This document shows positions 33,569 to 41,301 of a stretch of 64,000 nucleotides of DNA, piece by piece. Source of the DNA: Micromonospora sp. RHAY321 (GTDB lineage: Bacteria > Actinomycetota > Actinomycetes > Mycobacteriales > Micromonosporaceae). The position numbers were made by a program, and so were the translations under genes. The DNA lies in the NCBI RefSeq assembly GCF_023896955.1, contig NZ_JAMHIW010000017.1, positions 62,001 through 126,000 of the forward strand, read 5' to 3'. The notes beneath the pieces are model-generated. The model was given only the letters and a program-made list of their open reading frames with translations, was not told the origin of the DNA and ran no database searches. Position 1 is the first letter of the stretch. Each line of letters begins with the position of its first letter.

Positions 33569-34509
33569 GCCCCGATCGTGCCACCCGGCCCGGTCGCCCC
33601 CTGCGGCGACACCGGGGTCGTCGCGGGCACCGCGCTCGGCGCGGGTCCGGCCGGCACCGGCGCGCCCGGGGCGGGGAACGTCGGCACGTCCCGCGCCGCC
33701 GGCCAGCCCTGCCCAGCCGGCCAGACAGGAGCGGGGGTCGGCCAGGCCGGTGCCGCGCGGGCGATACGTGCCGTCTGTTCCGTGGAGATCCGCTGGATCA
33801 GCACGATCAGCGCCACCGCGGAGATCACGCAGGCCACCGCGGGCACCGAGTAGCGCAGCAGGGAGTCGCGGTAGTAGTCGATGTGCGCCTGGTAAGCGGC
33901 GTCGGTGAAGGGCGTCTCCGGCAGCTTGTCGTACGCCTGGCTGTCGAGGCGGCTGACGATCCGCTCACCGATGCTGAACACCAGCCAGGCGGTCCACCAG
34001 ACGAAGACCAGACCCGGGGTACGTCGCCGCCAGAGACTGTCGCGCGCCACGTTGCCCACCACGCGGGCCGGGACGACGAAGCTCGCGAACGGCACCAGCC
34101 AGCCGGCGATCGCCCAGCCGGCCCCCAGCGACGGCAGGGCACCCGGGAACGCGTCGGTGTTCTTCCGCGCCCGCCAGGTCCAGATGATCACCAGTACGGC
34201 GGCGATCAGGTACGCCACCACCATGGGCAGCGCCACCACGACGGTGACGATCAGCGCGCCGAGCAGCAGATCCGGGTCACGGTCGGCCAGCGCCTGCTGG
34301 CCCATCACCATCCCCAGCAGCGGGGCGAGCGCCATCACCAGGAAGAGCACAGCGGTCGCGCCGACCGCGATGCTGGCGGCCAGGCCGATGCCGCGTACGG
34401 AGTAGGTCGGCAGCCCCGGCGTGACGGCGGGCTGGCCCAGCGGCGTGTGGCAGCGCGGGCAGTCGTTGTGCTCGGGGGACGTGGGGTCCCCGCAGGTCTG
34501 GCAGCGCAT
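33565..34509 (-). CDS. DUF4328 membrane protein with zinc ribbon
   Basis: A 314-residue protein of unknown role. It starts with a zinc ribbon (CQTCGDPTSPEHNDCPRCH, residues 3-21). A DUF4328 membrane domain of about five or six helices follows, including ALPSLGAGWAIAGWLVPFAS and LVFVWWTAWLVFSIG. The C-terminal ~60 residues are Pro/Ala-rich. ATG 34509 has GGGGGA upstream. It is cotranscribed with ilvA, which seems unrelated in function. It is the second protein in the window pairing a zinc ribbon with membrane helices. Confidence 0.82.
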   Translation of the reverse strand: MRCQTCGDPTSPEHNDCPRCHTPLGQPAVTPGLPTYSVRGIGLAASIAVGATAVLFLVMALAPLLGMVMGQQALADRDPDLLLGALIVTVVVALPMVVAYLIAAVLVIIWTWRARKNTDAFPGALPSLGAGWAIAGWLVPFASFVVPARVVGNVARDSLWRRRTPGLVFVWWTAWLVFSIGERIVSRLDSQAYDKLPETPFTDAAYQAHIDYYRDSLLRYSVPAVACVISAVALIVLIQRISTEQTARIARAAPAWPTPAPVWPAGQGWPAARDVPTFPAPGAPVPAGPAPSAVPATTPVSPQGATGPGGTIGA

Positions 34510-34554
34510 TGGTGTCCCCCGGTCCGCGCGACGATGCGGGCACACCGTAGACGA

Positions 34555-35964
34555 TCATGCAGCGGCCGGCGACCCCGTTCCGACCCGGGGATAGCCGGGG
34601 GCGTGCCGCGACCACGGGGCGGCCATCTCGAACTGACCGGCCACGCCGAGCAGCAGCAGCTCCGAGCCGGGCGGACCGACGAGCTGCACGGCGACCGGAA
34701 GCCCGTCGGGGCGGCGGCCCACCGGCACCACGATCGCCGGCAGACCGGCGATGTTCCACGGCGCCGCGTACGGGGCGTACCGGATGTTGGCCGTCATGTT
34801 CGCCCGCCAGGACCGGTCGGACCAGCGTGCGGCCTCCGGCGGCGCGCTGGCCAGCGCGGGCGTCAGCAGCAGGTCGACGGAGTGGTCGGTGAAGAACCCG
34901 ATCGACCGCTCCCGCCAGGCGGCCCGGTCGGCCTCCCGGACGTAGCCGCGGCGCTGCGCCCACTCGCCCAGTGCGACGTGCCGCCGGCTACGCCTTTGCA
35001 GGTCGCGCCGGTTCAGCCCGGCGGCCCGGACGTCCATGGCGGCGGCGGCGAACCAGGTGGCGATGCCCTGCAGGCCGAGCGCGGTGGGGTAGACCGGATC
35101 GGCCGGCACGGTGTCGTGCCCGGCGGCGGCGAGCAGCCGCCCGGCGGCGGCGACGGCGTCCCGGTTGGGCGCGTCCGGGGAGACACCGCGCACCGGGGAG
35201 CGCAGCGAGACGCCCACCCGTAGCCGCTGCGGCGGGACCAGCTTCTCCGGCCGCCGACCGGCGAGCACCGAGAAGCCGACGGCGGCGTCGGCCACCGTGC
35301 TGGTCAACATGCCGTGCTCGGTCAGGCCGAACCAGTCGTCCGCCCCGAGCTGGCAGGGGACCACGCCCCGGCCGGGCTTGAGCCCGACCAGGCCGCAGCA
35401 GGCCGCCGGGATCCGGATCGAGCCGAGGCCGTCGTTGCCGTGGGCGATCGGCACCAGCCCGGCGGCCACCGCGGCGGCCGCGCCGCCGGAGGAGCCGCCG
35501 GGGGTACGCGTGCTGTCCCACGGGTTGCGGGTCACCCCGCTGTCGTCGTCGGTGAGCCCCCACAGACCCAGCTCGGGCATGCGGGTGACCCCGAGGATCA
35601 CCGCGCCGGCGCCGCGCAGCCGTCGGACCACCTCGTGATCGGCCTCGGCGATGCCGGTGCGTACGGCCGCCGACCCGTTCCAGGTGGGCAGGCCGGCGAC
35701 CGGCGTGTTCTCCTTCACCGCCACCGGCACCCCGGCCAGCGGGAGGTTCGCCAGGTCCTCCTGCTCGTCGACCTTCTCCGCCTCGGTGATCGCCTCGCCG
35801 CCGCGTACGGCGCGGAACGCGGCCAGCTCGCCGTCGGTCCGGGCGATGTATTCGAGGTGGTCGGCGACGACCTGAGTGGCCGAGACATCGCCCCGGCGTA
35901 CGCCCCGGGCGATCTGCTTGGCGGTCGCCCCGACCCAGGTCGCCATGATGTCCTGCACGGCCAT
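34555..35964 (-). CDS. Amidase (amidase signature family)
   Basis: A 469-residue hydrolase of the amidase signature family. The Ser-cisSer-Lys triad is intact: lysine in VAVKENTPVAG, cis-serine in TPGGSSGGAAAA, nucleophile in GLGSIRIPA. The substrate is unknown; a GatA role is unlikely because the gene has no GatB/C partner. The ATG at 35964 lies directly against GGGGAGG, so GTG 35958, 6 nt after it, may be the true start. It follows metB by 12 bp on the same strand. Confidence 0.87.
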   Translation of the reverse strand: MAVQDIMATWVGATAKQIARGVRRGDVSATQVVADHLEYIARTDGELAAFRAVRGGEAITEAEKVDEQEDLANLPLAGVPVAVKENTPVAGLPTWNGSAAVRTGIAEADHEVVRRLRGAGAVILGVTRMPELGLWGLTDDDSGVTRNPWDSTRTPGGSSGGAAAAVAAGLVPIAHGNDGLGSIRIPAACCGLVGLKPGRGVVPCQLGADDWFGLTEHGMLTSTVADAAVGFSVLAGRRPEKLVPPQRLRVGVSLRSPVRGVSPDAPNRDAVAAAGRLLAAAGHDTVPADPVYPTALGLQGIATWFAAAAMDVRAAGLNRRDLQRRSRRHVALGEWAQRRGYVREADRAAWRERSIGFFTDHSVDLLLTPALASAPPEAARWSDRSWRANMTANIRYAPYAAPWNIAGLPAIVVPVGRRPDGLPVAVQLVGPPGSELLLLGVAGQFEMAAPWSRHAPGYPRVGTGSPAAA

Positions 35965-35976
35965 CCTCCCCAGCGG

Positions 35977-37119
35977 TCAGCCCAGTGCCTGCTCCAGATC
36001 GGCGAGCAGGTCGTCGACCGTCTCGATGCCGACAGACAGTCGCACGAGATCGCCGGGAACTTCAAGCGGCGAGCCGGCAGCACTTGCGTGTGTCATGCGG
36101 CCCGGGTGCTCGATCAGGGACTCCACCCCGCCCAGCGACTCGGCGAGAACGAAGAGCTTCGTCCGGTTGCAGATCTCCACCGCGTGGTCCTCGCCGCCGG
36201 CCGCACGGAAGGAGATCATGCCGCCGAAGCGGCGCATCTGCTTGGCGGCCACCTCGTGACCAGGGTGGGAGGGCAGCCCGGGGTAGATCACCTGGGCCAC
36301 CTTGGCGTGCCCGTCGAGGTACGCGGCGAGCCGCTCGGCGTTGTCGCAGTGCCGGTCCATCCGTACCCCGAGGGTCTTGATGCCCCGCAGCGTGAGCCAG
36401 GCGTCGAACGGGCCGTTGATCGCGCCCATCGCGTTCTGGTGGTAGCGCAACTCCTCGCCGAGCGAGGCGTCGGCGACGACCAGCGCGCCGCCCACCACGT
36501 CGGAGTGGCCGCCGATGTACTTGGTGGTGGAGTGCACGACCACGTCCGCACCGTGCGCGATCGGTTGCTGCAGGTACGGCGAGGCGAAGGTGTTGTCGAC
36601 CACCAGCAGTGCGCCGGCCTCGTGCGCGACGCCGGCCAGGGCGGCGATGTCGGCGATGCCGAGCAGCGGGTTCGTCGGCGTCTCCACCCAGACGATCTTC
36701 GTACGGCCGGGCTGCACGGCTGCCCGGATCGCGGCCGGGTCGGAGACCTTGGCCGGGGTGAACTCCAGGCCCCAGCGCTGGGCGACCCGGGCGAAGAGCC
36801 GGTACGTGCCGCCGTACGCGTCGTCGGGGATGACCACGTGGTCGCCAGGCTGGCAGACGGCCCTCAGCAGGGTGTCCTCGGCGGCCAGACCGCTGGCGAA
36901 GGCGAGCCCGACCGGCCCGCCCTCCAGCGCGGCCAGGCACTCCTGGAGCGCGTCGCGCGTCGGGTTGCCGGAGCGGCTGTACTCGTAGCCGAGCCGGGGC
37001 GCCCCGACGGCGTCCTGGGCGTACGTGCTGGTCTGGTAGATCGGTGGGATCACCGCGCCGGTGCGGGCCTCAGGATCCTGACCGGCGTGGATGGCGAGCG
37101 TCTCGAAGCCGTGGTTCAT
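35977..37119 (-). CDS. metB: Cystathionine gamma-synthase/lyase (Cys/Met metabolism PLP enzyme)
   Basis: A 380-residue PLP enzyme of transsulfuration. Motifs: EYSRSGNPTRDALQ, the active-site lysine in VVHSTTKYIGGHSDV, and AESLGGVESLIEHPGRMTH near the C-terminus. Synthase and gamma-lyase activities are hard to separate by sequence; a cystathionine beta-synthase gene 4 kb away makes reverse transsulfuration possible. ATG 37119 is leaderless, with minus-strand TAGCCT 7 nt before it. It is divergent from the HIT gene. Confidence 0.9.
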   Translation of the reverse strand: MNHGFETLAIHAGQDPEARTGAVIPPIYQTSTYAQDAVGAPRLGYEYSRSGNPTRDALQECLAALEGGPVGLAFASGLAAEDTLLRAVCQPGDHVVIPDDAYGGTYRLFARVAQRWGLEFTPAKVSDPAAIRAAVQPGRTKIVWVETPTNPLLGIADIAALAGVAHEAGALLVVDNTFASPYLQQPIAHGADVVVHSTTKYIGGHSDVVGGALVVADASLGEELRYHQNAMGAINGPFDAWLTLRGIKTLGVRMDRHCDNAERLAAYLDGHAKVAQVIYPGLPSHPGHEVAAKQMRRFGGMISFRAAGGEDHAVEICNRTKLFVLAESLGGVESLIEHPGRMTHASAAGSPLEVPGDLVRLSVGIETVDDLLADLEQALG

Positions 37120-37126
37120 TCTGGTC

Positions 37127-37132
37127 AGGCTA
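37127..37132 (-). promoter_or_regulatory. -10 element of leaderless metB promoter
   Basis: Minus-strand TAGCCT is followed by GACCAGA and ATG 37119. The divergent HIT gene uses the same TAGCCT hexamer. Confidence 0.55.
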
Positions 37133-37174
37133 GTGCCCCGCTCGACGATCCGCGGCGGTGCCGGGCAGCAGGCA

Positions 37175-37180
37175 TAGCCT
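37175..37180 (+). promoter_or_regulatory. -10 element of leaderless HIT gene promoter
   Basis: TAGCCT is followed by GGGCCG and ATG 37187, without a Shine-Dalgarno sequence. Confidence 0.55.
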
Positions 37181-37186
37181 GGGCCG

Positions 37187-37615
37187 ATGAGCGGGTGCGT
37201 CTTCTGTGCGATCGTGGCCGGCGAGGTGCCGGCTTTCCGGGTGGCCGACGAGCCGGACGGGGTGGCCTTCCTGGACACCCGACCGGTCTTCCCGGGGCAC
37301 CTGCTGGTGGTGCCCCGGGCTCACGTGGTGACCCTGGCCGAGTTGCCGGCCGACCTGCTGCCGGGCTACTTCGCGCTGGTCCAGCGGCTGGCCGTCGCCG
37401 TGGAGGCCGGTCTGGGTGCCGGCGGGACGTTCGTGGCGATGAACAACAAGGTGTCCCAGTCGGTGCCGCACCTGCACACCCATGTGGTGCCCCGCACCAA
37501 GGGCGACGGGCTGCGCGGGTTCTTCTGGCCGCGTAGCCGCTACGCCAGCGACCAGGACGCCCGGGACCTCGCGGTACGGGTCGCCGACGCGCTGGCGCCC
37601 CCGCCGACCGCCTGA
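37187..37615 (+). CDS. HIT family nucleotide hydrolase/transferase
   Basis: A 142-residue cytosolic protein of the histidine-triad superfamily. The triad SVPHLHTHVVPR (about residues 89-100) carries the catalytic histidine. The N-terminal CVFCAIVAGEVPAFRVADEP, with a Cys pair that can bind zinc, is typical of the HinT/HIT branch, which cleaves nucleoside phosphoramidates and related compounds. Physiological substrate unknown. The ATG is leaderless. Confidence 0.9.
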   Translation: MSGCVFCAIVAGEVPAFRVADEPDGVAFLDTRPVFPGHLLVVPRAHVVTLAELPADLLPGYFALVQRLAVAVEAGLGAGGTFVAMNNKVSQSVPHLHTHVVPRTKGDGLRGFFWPRSRYASDQDARDLAVRVADALAPPPTA

Positions 37616-37688
37616 CTCCTGGTGAGGCGGGTAAGGAACCAGTGCCCGCCGGCGTTGCATGCGGCAGAGGTACGAGAGGAGTTCCACC

Positions 37689-38351
<663 letters not shown>

Positions 38352-38375
38352 CGACATCCCACCCGCACCACCTCG

Positions 38376-38405
38376 ATGCCCGGCCGCCGGAAGGCGGCCG
38401 GGCAT
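38376..38405 (+). terminator. msrA terminator
   Basis: ATGCCCGGCCGCC, loop GGAA and its exact complement form a 13-bp stem 25 bp after the msrA stop. It separates msrA from the rnz leader. Confidence 0.75.
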
Positions 38406-38433
38406 TCCCGTCCGGCCGTGTGATCGAAATCCG

Positions 38434-38463
38434 TTGCCGAGCCCCGCGGGGACTGGATAGCGT
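38434..38463 (+). promoter_or_regulatory. Promoter of the rnz leader
   Basis: TTGCCG (38434-38439) and TAGCGT (38458-38463) are 18 bp apart. Transcription should start near 38470, a few bases before the GTGAAAGGAGG block and about 275 nt before rnz. Confidence 0.6.
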
Positions 38464-38475
38464 GGCGGTACACGT

Positions 38476-38490
38476 GAAAGGAGGTGGTCC
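38476..38490 (+). promoter_or_regulatory. Extended Shine-Dalgarno, near-complete complement of the 16S 3' tail
   Basis: GAAAGGAGGTGGTCC matches the complement of the 16S rRNA 3' end (GAAAGGAGGTGATCC) with one change that still allows a G-U pair. Ordinary sites in this window match 4-8 bases. It precedes TTG 38495. Confidence 0.6.
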
Positions 38491-38494
38491 AGAC

Positions 38495-38533
38495 TTGTAT
38501 AGCAATCGGACTCGTGAGGTGGCTGTCCGCTAG
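38495..38533 (+). CDS. Candidate 12-residue leader peptide
   Basis: TTG 38495 to TAG 38533 encodes (M)YSNRTREVAVR. It lies 10 nt after the GGAGG core of the extended Shine-Dalgarno sequence, and its promoter is 32 bp upstream. In the same frame GTG 38474 would give 19 residues (VKGGGPD added), nearly leaderless. The peptide is basic, has no membrane segment, and matches no family I can name. It may be a regulatory leader for rnz or part of a structured RNA. I have an unverified impression of similar sequence in other actinomycetes. Confidence 0.45.
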   Translation: MYSNRTREVAVR

Positions 38534-38629
38534 CCGCTGTCCTCGACAGTGAACGGTCCACCGCCAGGTGGGCACAAGCAACAACGTCGAGACCGTGTGG
38601 CAGCGGTGCGGCGAATCCAAGGCAGCCAC

Positions 38630-38694
38630 CCGACCCCCGGGGCGCCGGCCCAGTCCAGCCGGCCCGCGCGCAAGCGTGGAGAACCCCGGGGGTC
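38630..38694 (+). ncRNA. Structured RNA element in the rnz leader
   Basis: CGACCCCCGGGG (38630-38641) and its exact complement (38683-38694) form a 12-bp stem enclosing 41 nt, which holds a second stem from two GCCGGC copies (38643-38648, 38657-38662). TTTATCC follows. Upstream, CTGTC-CTC-GACAG and CCACC-GCCA-GGTGG are further small hairpins. The element could terminate or attenuate transcription before rnz; a free-standing small RNA is also possible. Confidence 0.5.
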
Positions 38695-38745
38695 GCTTTA
38701 TCCACCGGCAGGGCCGGCCGGTCTGCTCAGCCGGAGGGAAGCACC

Positions 38746-39675
38746 GTGTCGATGCGCGAGCTGGTGGTGCTCGGGACGGCCAGCCAGGCCCCGACCCGGC
38801 AGCGCAACCACAACGGGTACGTGCTGCGCTGGGACGACGAGGTGATCCTCTTCGACCCCGGTGAGGGCACCCAGCGCCAGTTCCTGCACACCACGGTCAC
38901 CGCCAGCGACCTGACCCGGATCTGCGTCACCCACTTCCACGGCGACCACTGCCTCGGCCTGCCCGGCACCATCCAGCGGCTCTCCCTGGACCGGGTGCCG
39001 CACCCGGTCGCCGTGCACTTCCCGGCCGGCGGCGCCGAATACTTCGCCCGCCTGCGGCACGCCACCTCCTTCCACGAGACCGCCGAGTTGCGGGTCGAAC
39101 CGATCGAGGCCGACGGGCAGCGGATCAGCCTGGGCTGCGGCACGCTGGAGGCCCGCCGGCTGCGGCACCCCATCGAGACGTACGGCTACCGCCTGGTCGA
39201 GCCGGACGGCTGGCGGATGCTCCCGGAGATGCTGGCCGCGTACGGCATCGCCGGGCCGGCCGTCGGCGAGCTGATCCGGGCCGGGCACCTGGACCTCGAC
39301 GGGCGCCGCGTCACCCGGGACGAGGTCAGCGTGCCCCGGCCGGGGCAGCGGTTCGCCTTCGTGATGGACACCGGCCTCTGCGACGGCGTGTACGCCCTCG
39401 CCGAGCACGCCGACCTCCTGGTCATCGAGTCGACCTTCCTTGAGTCGGAGGCCGCGCTCGCCGCCGAGGTCGGCCACCTGACCGCGGGGCAGGCCGCCCG
39501 GGTGGCGACCGAGTCCGGGGTACGCCGGCTGGTGCTCACCCACTTCTCCCAGCGGTACGGCGACCCGCGCCGCTTCCACGACGAGGCGCGCGCCCACTTC
39601 GACGGCGACCTGATCATCGCCGAGGACCTGACCACCGTGCAGGTCCCGCCCCGCCGGGTAGCCTCGGCCGGGTGA
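38746..39675 (+). CDS. rnz: Ribonuclease Z
   Basis: A zinc-dependent endonuclease that trims tRNA 3' trailers. This metallo-beta-lactamase fold of 309 residues has the signature THFHGDHCLGLPG, the start MRELVVLGTASQAPTRQRN, the metal-binding VMDTGLCDG and the C-terminal histidine in LTHFSQRYGDPRRF. GTG 38746 has GGAGGG 7 nt upstream; ATG 38752 is the alternative. Its leader is about 275 nt if transcribed from 38470, long for this window. The stop overlaps the GNAT gene. Confidence 0.93.
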   Translation: MSMRELVVLGTASQAPTRQRNHNGYVLRWDDEVILFDPGEGTQRQFLHTTVTASDLTRICVTHFHGDHCLGLPGTIQRLSLDRVPHPVAVHFPAGGAEYFARLRHATSFHETAELRVEPIEADGQRISLGCGTLEARRLRHPIETYGYRLVEPDGWRMLPEMLAAYGIAGPAVGELIRAGHLDLDGRRVTRDEVSVPRPGQRFAFVMDTGLCDGVYALAEHADLLVIESTFLESEAALAAEVGHLTAGQAARVATESGVRRLVLTHFSQRYGDPRRFHDEARAHFDGDLIIAEDLTTVQVPPRRVASAG

Positions 39676-40187
39676 CCGTCACGCTCCGCCCCGCAACCGG
39701 TGACGACCTGATGGGCGTGGGTGCCCTGCACCAGCGGTCCCGGGTCGCCGCGTACTCGTCGTTCCTTCCGGCGGAGGCGCTGGCGGACCCGACACCGGAG
39801 GCGATGGGTCGGTACTGGACCGAGCGGTGGCGCTGGGAGCGGGACACCCACCGGCTGACCGTGGCCGAGCGCGCGGGGACGCTGGTCGGGTTCAGCTATC
39901 TCGGCCCGGACGACGAGGACGACCCGGCGACCGGGCTGCTCAACGCGATCCACCTGGACCCGGCCGAGCAGGGCCGGGGCGTCGGCCGCACGCTCATGGT
40001 CGACGCGCTGGACGCCATGCGTGCCCGGGGCTGGCAGCGTGCGGCGCTCTGGGTGCTCCGGGACAACGCCCACGGCCGCGCCTTCTACGAGCGCGGCGGC
40101 TGGACCCCCACCGGGGCGGAACGGGACGAGTACCTCGGCCCCACCACCGTCCCCCAACTCCGCTACACCCGTCCCCTGACCGGGTGA
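39672..40187 (+). CDS. GNAT family N-acetyltransferase
   Basis: A 171-residue acetyl-CoA-dependent transferase. The acetyl-CoA loop is HLDPAEQGRGVGRTLMVDAL at about residues 96-115; ALWVLRDNAHGRAFYERGGW is the usual final strand and helix. The acceptor is unknown. GTG 39672 overlaps the rnz stop (GTGA), so it is coupled to rnz. It may be a RimI-like protein acetylase, but nothing in the sequence decides this. Confidence 0.86.
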   Translation: MTVTLRPATGDDLMGVGALHQRSRVAAYSSFLPAEALADPTPEAMGRYWTERWRWERDTHRLTVAERAGTLVGFSYLGPDDEDDPATGLLNAIHLDPAEQGRGVGRTLMVDALDAMRARGWQRAALWVLRDNAHGRAFYERGGWTPTGAERDEYLGPTTVPQLRYTRPLTG

Positions 40188-40287
40188 GCGTCGAGCCGTA
40201 CCGGGGTCCTCGCCACCACGACGTCGGCTGATGTTCGCTGTCGGCGGATCGGGGCATGCCGGGGCGACGGGCGGCGTTGCCGGCTGC

Positions 40288-41244
40288 ATGGACACCGATC
40301 ACACCAGGTCCGACCCGGCCGAGGAAGCCGCGCTGGACGCGTACTCCCGGGTGGTCACGACCGTGGCGGCCCGGGTGCTGCCCAGCGTGGCCGCCCTGTC
40401 GGTGCGGACCCCGCGCGGGGCCGGCGCCGGCTCCGCCGTCACCGTGGGCACCGACGGCCTACTGCTGACCAGCGCACACGTGGTCCAGGGCGCCGCCGGC
40501 GGCTCGGCGGCGTTCGCCGACGGCACCGAGACTCCGTTCCGGGTCGTCGGCACCGACCCGCTCTCCGACCTCGCCGTGCTGCGGGTCGACGAGACCACCG
40601 TGCCACCGGTGGAGCTGGGCGACGCCGACGCGCTACGGATCGGGCAGCTGGTCGTGGCCGTCGGCAACCCGATGGGGCTGGCCGGTTCCGTCACCGCCGG
40701 CGTGGTCTCCGGGCTCGGCCGCTCCCTGCCCGCCCGGGACGGGCGGGTCACCCGACTCATCGAGGACGTCATCCAGACCGACGCCGCCCTCAACCCGGGC
40801 AACTCCGGCGGCGCGCTGGCCGACTCCGCCGGACGGGTGATCGGCGTGAACACCGCCGTCGCCGGCTACGGGCTGGGCCTGGCGGTGCCGATCAACGCCA
40901 CCACCCGGCAGATCATCGCCGAGCTGACCGACGCCGGCCGGGTCCGCCGCGCCTGGCTGGGAGTGGCCGGCGTACCCGTGCCACTGCCGCCGGAGGTGAC
41001 GGCACGTACCGGCCAGCGACGTGGGCTGCGCGTGGTGGAGGTGGTGCCGGGCAGCCCGGCCGGCATGGCCGGGATCTACCTGGGCGACATCATCCTCAAC
41101 GCCGGCGGACGACCGGTGGTCGACGGCCAGGGATTGCAGCGGTTGATGCTCGGCCCCGCCATCGGCTCCCGCCTGCCGGTCACGGTTCTCCGCAAGGGCG
41201 CCTTCGTCGACGTCGTGGCGGTCCCCACCGAACTCACCCGCTGA
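40288..41244 (+). CDS. HtrA/DegP-type serine protease with PDZ domain, no export signal
   Basis: A 318-residue trypsin-like protease. The triad is complete: His in LLTSAHVVQGA, Asp in DPLSDLAVLRVD, Ser in ALNPGNSGGALAD. One PDZ domain ends the protein (RGLRVVEVVPGSPAGMAGIY onward). No signal peptide or membrane helix precedes the protease, whereas most actinobacterial HtrA proteins are anchored; it may act in the cytosol. The start is uncertain: ATG 40231 would add 19 residues, and neither has a good Shine-Dalgarno or -10. Confidence 0.85.
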   Translation: MDTDHTRSDPAEEAALDAYSRVVTTVAARVLPSVAALSVRTPRGAGAGSAVTVGTDGLLLTSAHVVQGAAGGSAAFADGTETPFRVVGTDPLSDLAVLRVDETTVPPVELGDADALRIGQLVVAVGNPMGLAGSVTAGVVSGLGRSLPARDGRVTRLIEDVIQTDAALNPGNSGGALADSAGRVIGVNTAVAGYGLGLAVPINATTRQIIAELTDAGRVRRAWLGVAGVPVPLPPEVTARTGQRRGLRVVEVVPGSPAGMAGIYLGDIILNAGGRPVVDGQGLQRLMLGPAIGSRLPVTVLRKGAFVDVVAVPTELTR

Positions 41245-41253
41245 CCCCACGCC

Positions 41254-41292
41254 CGCCATCTCCCCGCCCGAAGCCGGGGCGGGGAGATGGCG
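41254..41292. terminator. Bidirectional hairpin terminator
   Basis: CGCCATCTCCCCGCCC and its exact complement form a 16-bp stem with a 7-nt loop, between the convergent protease and cystathionine beta-synthase genes. It is the longest perfect stem I found. Confidence 0.8.
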
Positions 41293-41301
41293 GAGGGTGG
41301 G

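Noticed and set aside
34555..35964. GatA or an inactive amidase
   Set aside because: The Ser-Ser-Lys triad is intact and no gatB/gatC genes lie beside it, so a general amidase call is safer.
38549..38864. Two overlapping 98-residue frames upstream of and into rnz
   Set aside because: They run into the clear rnz start, have no Shine-Dalgarno sequence and look like GC-driven composition. The RNA structure explains the region better.
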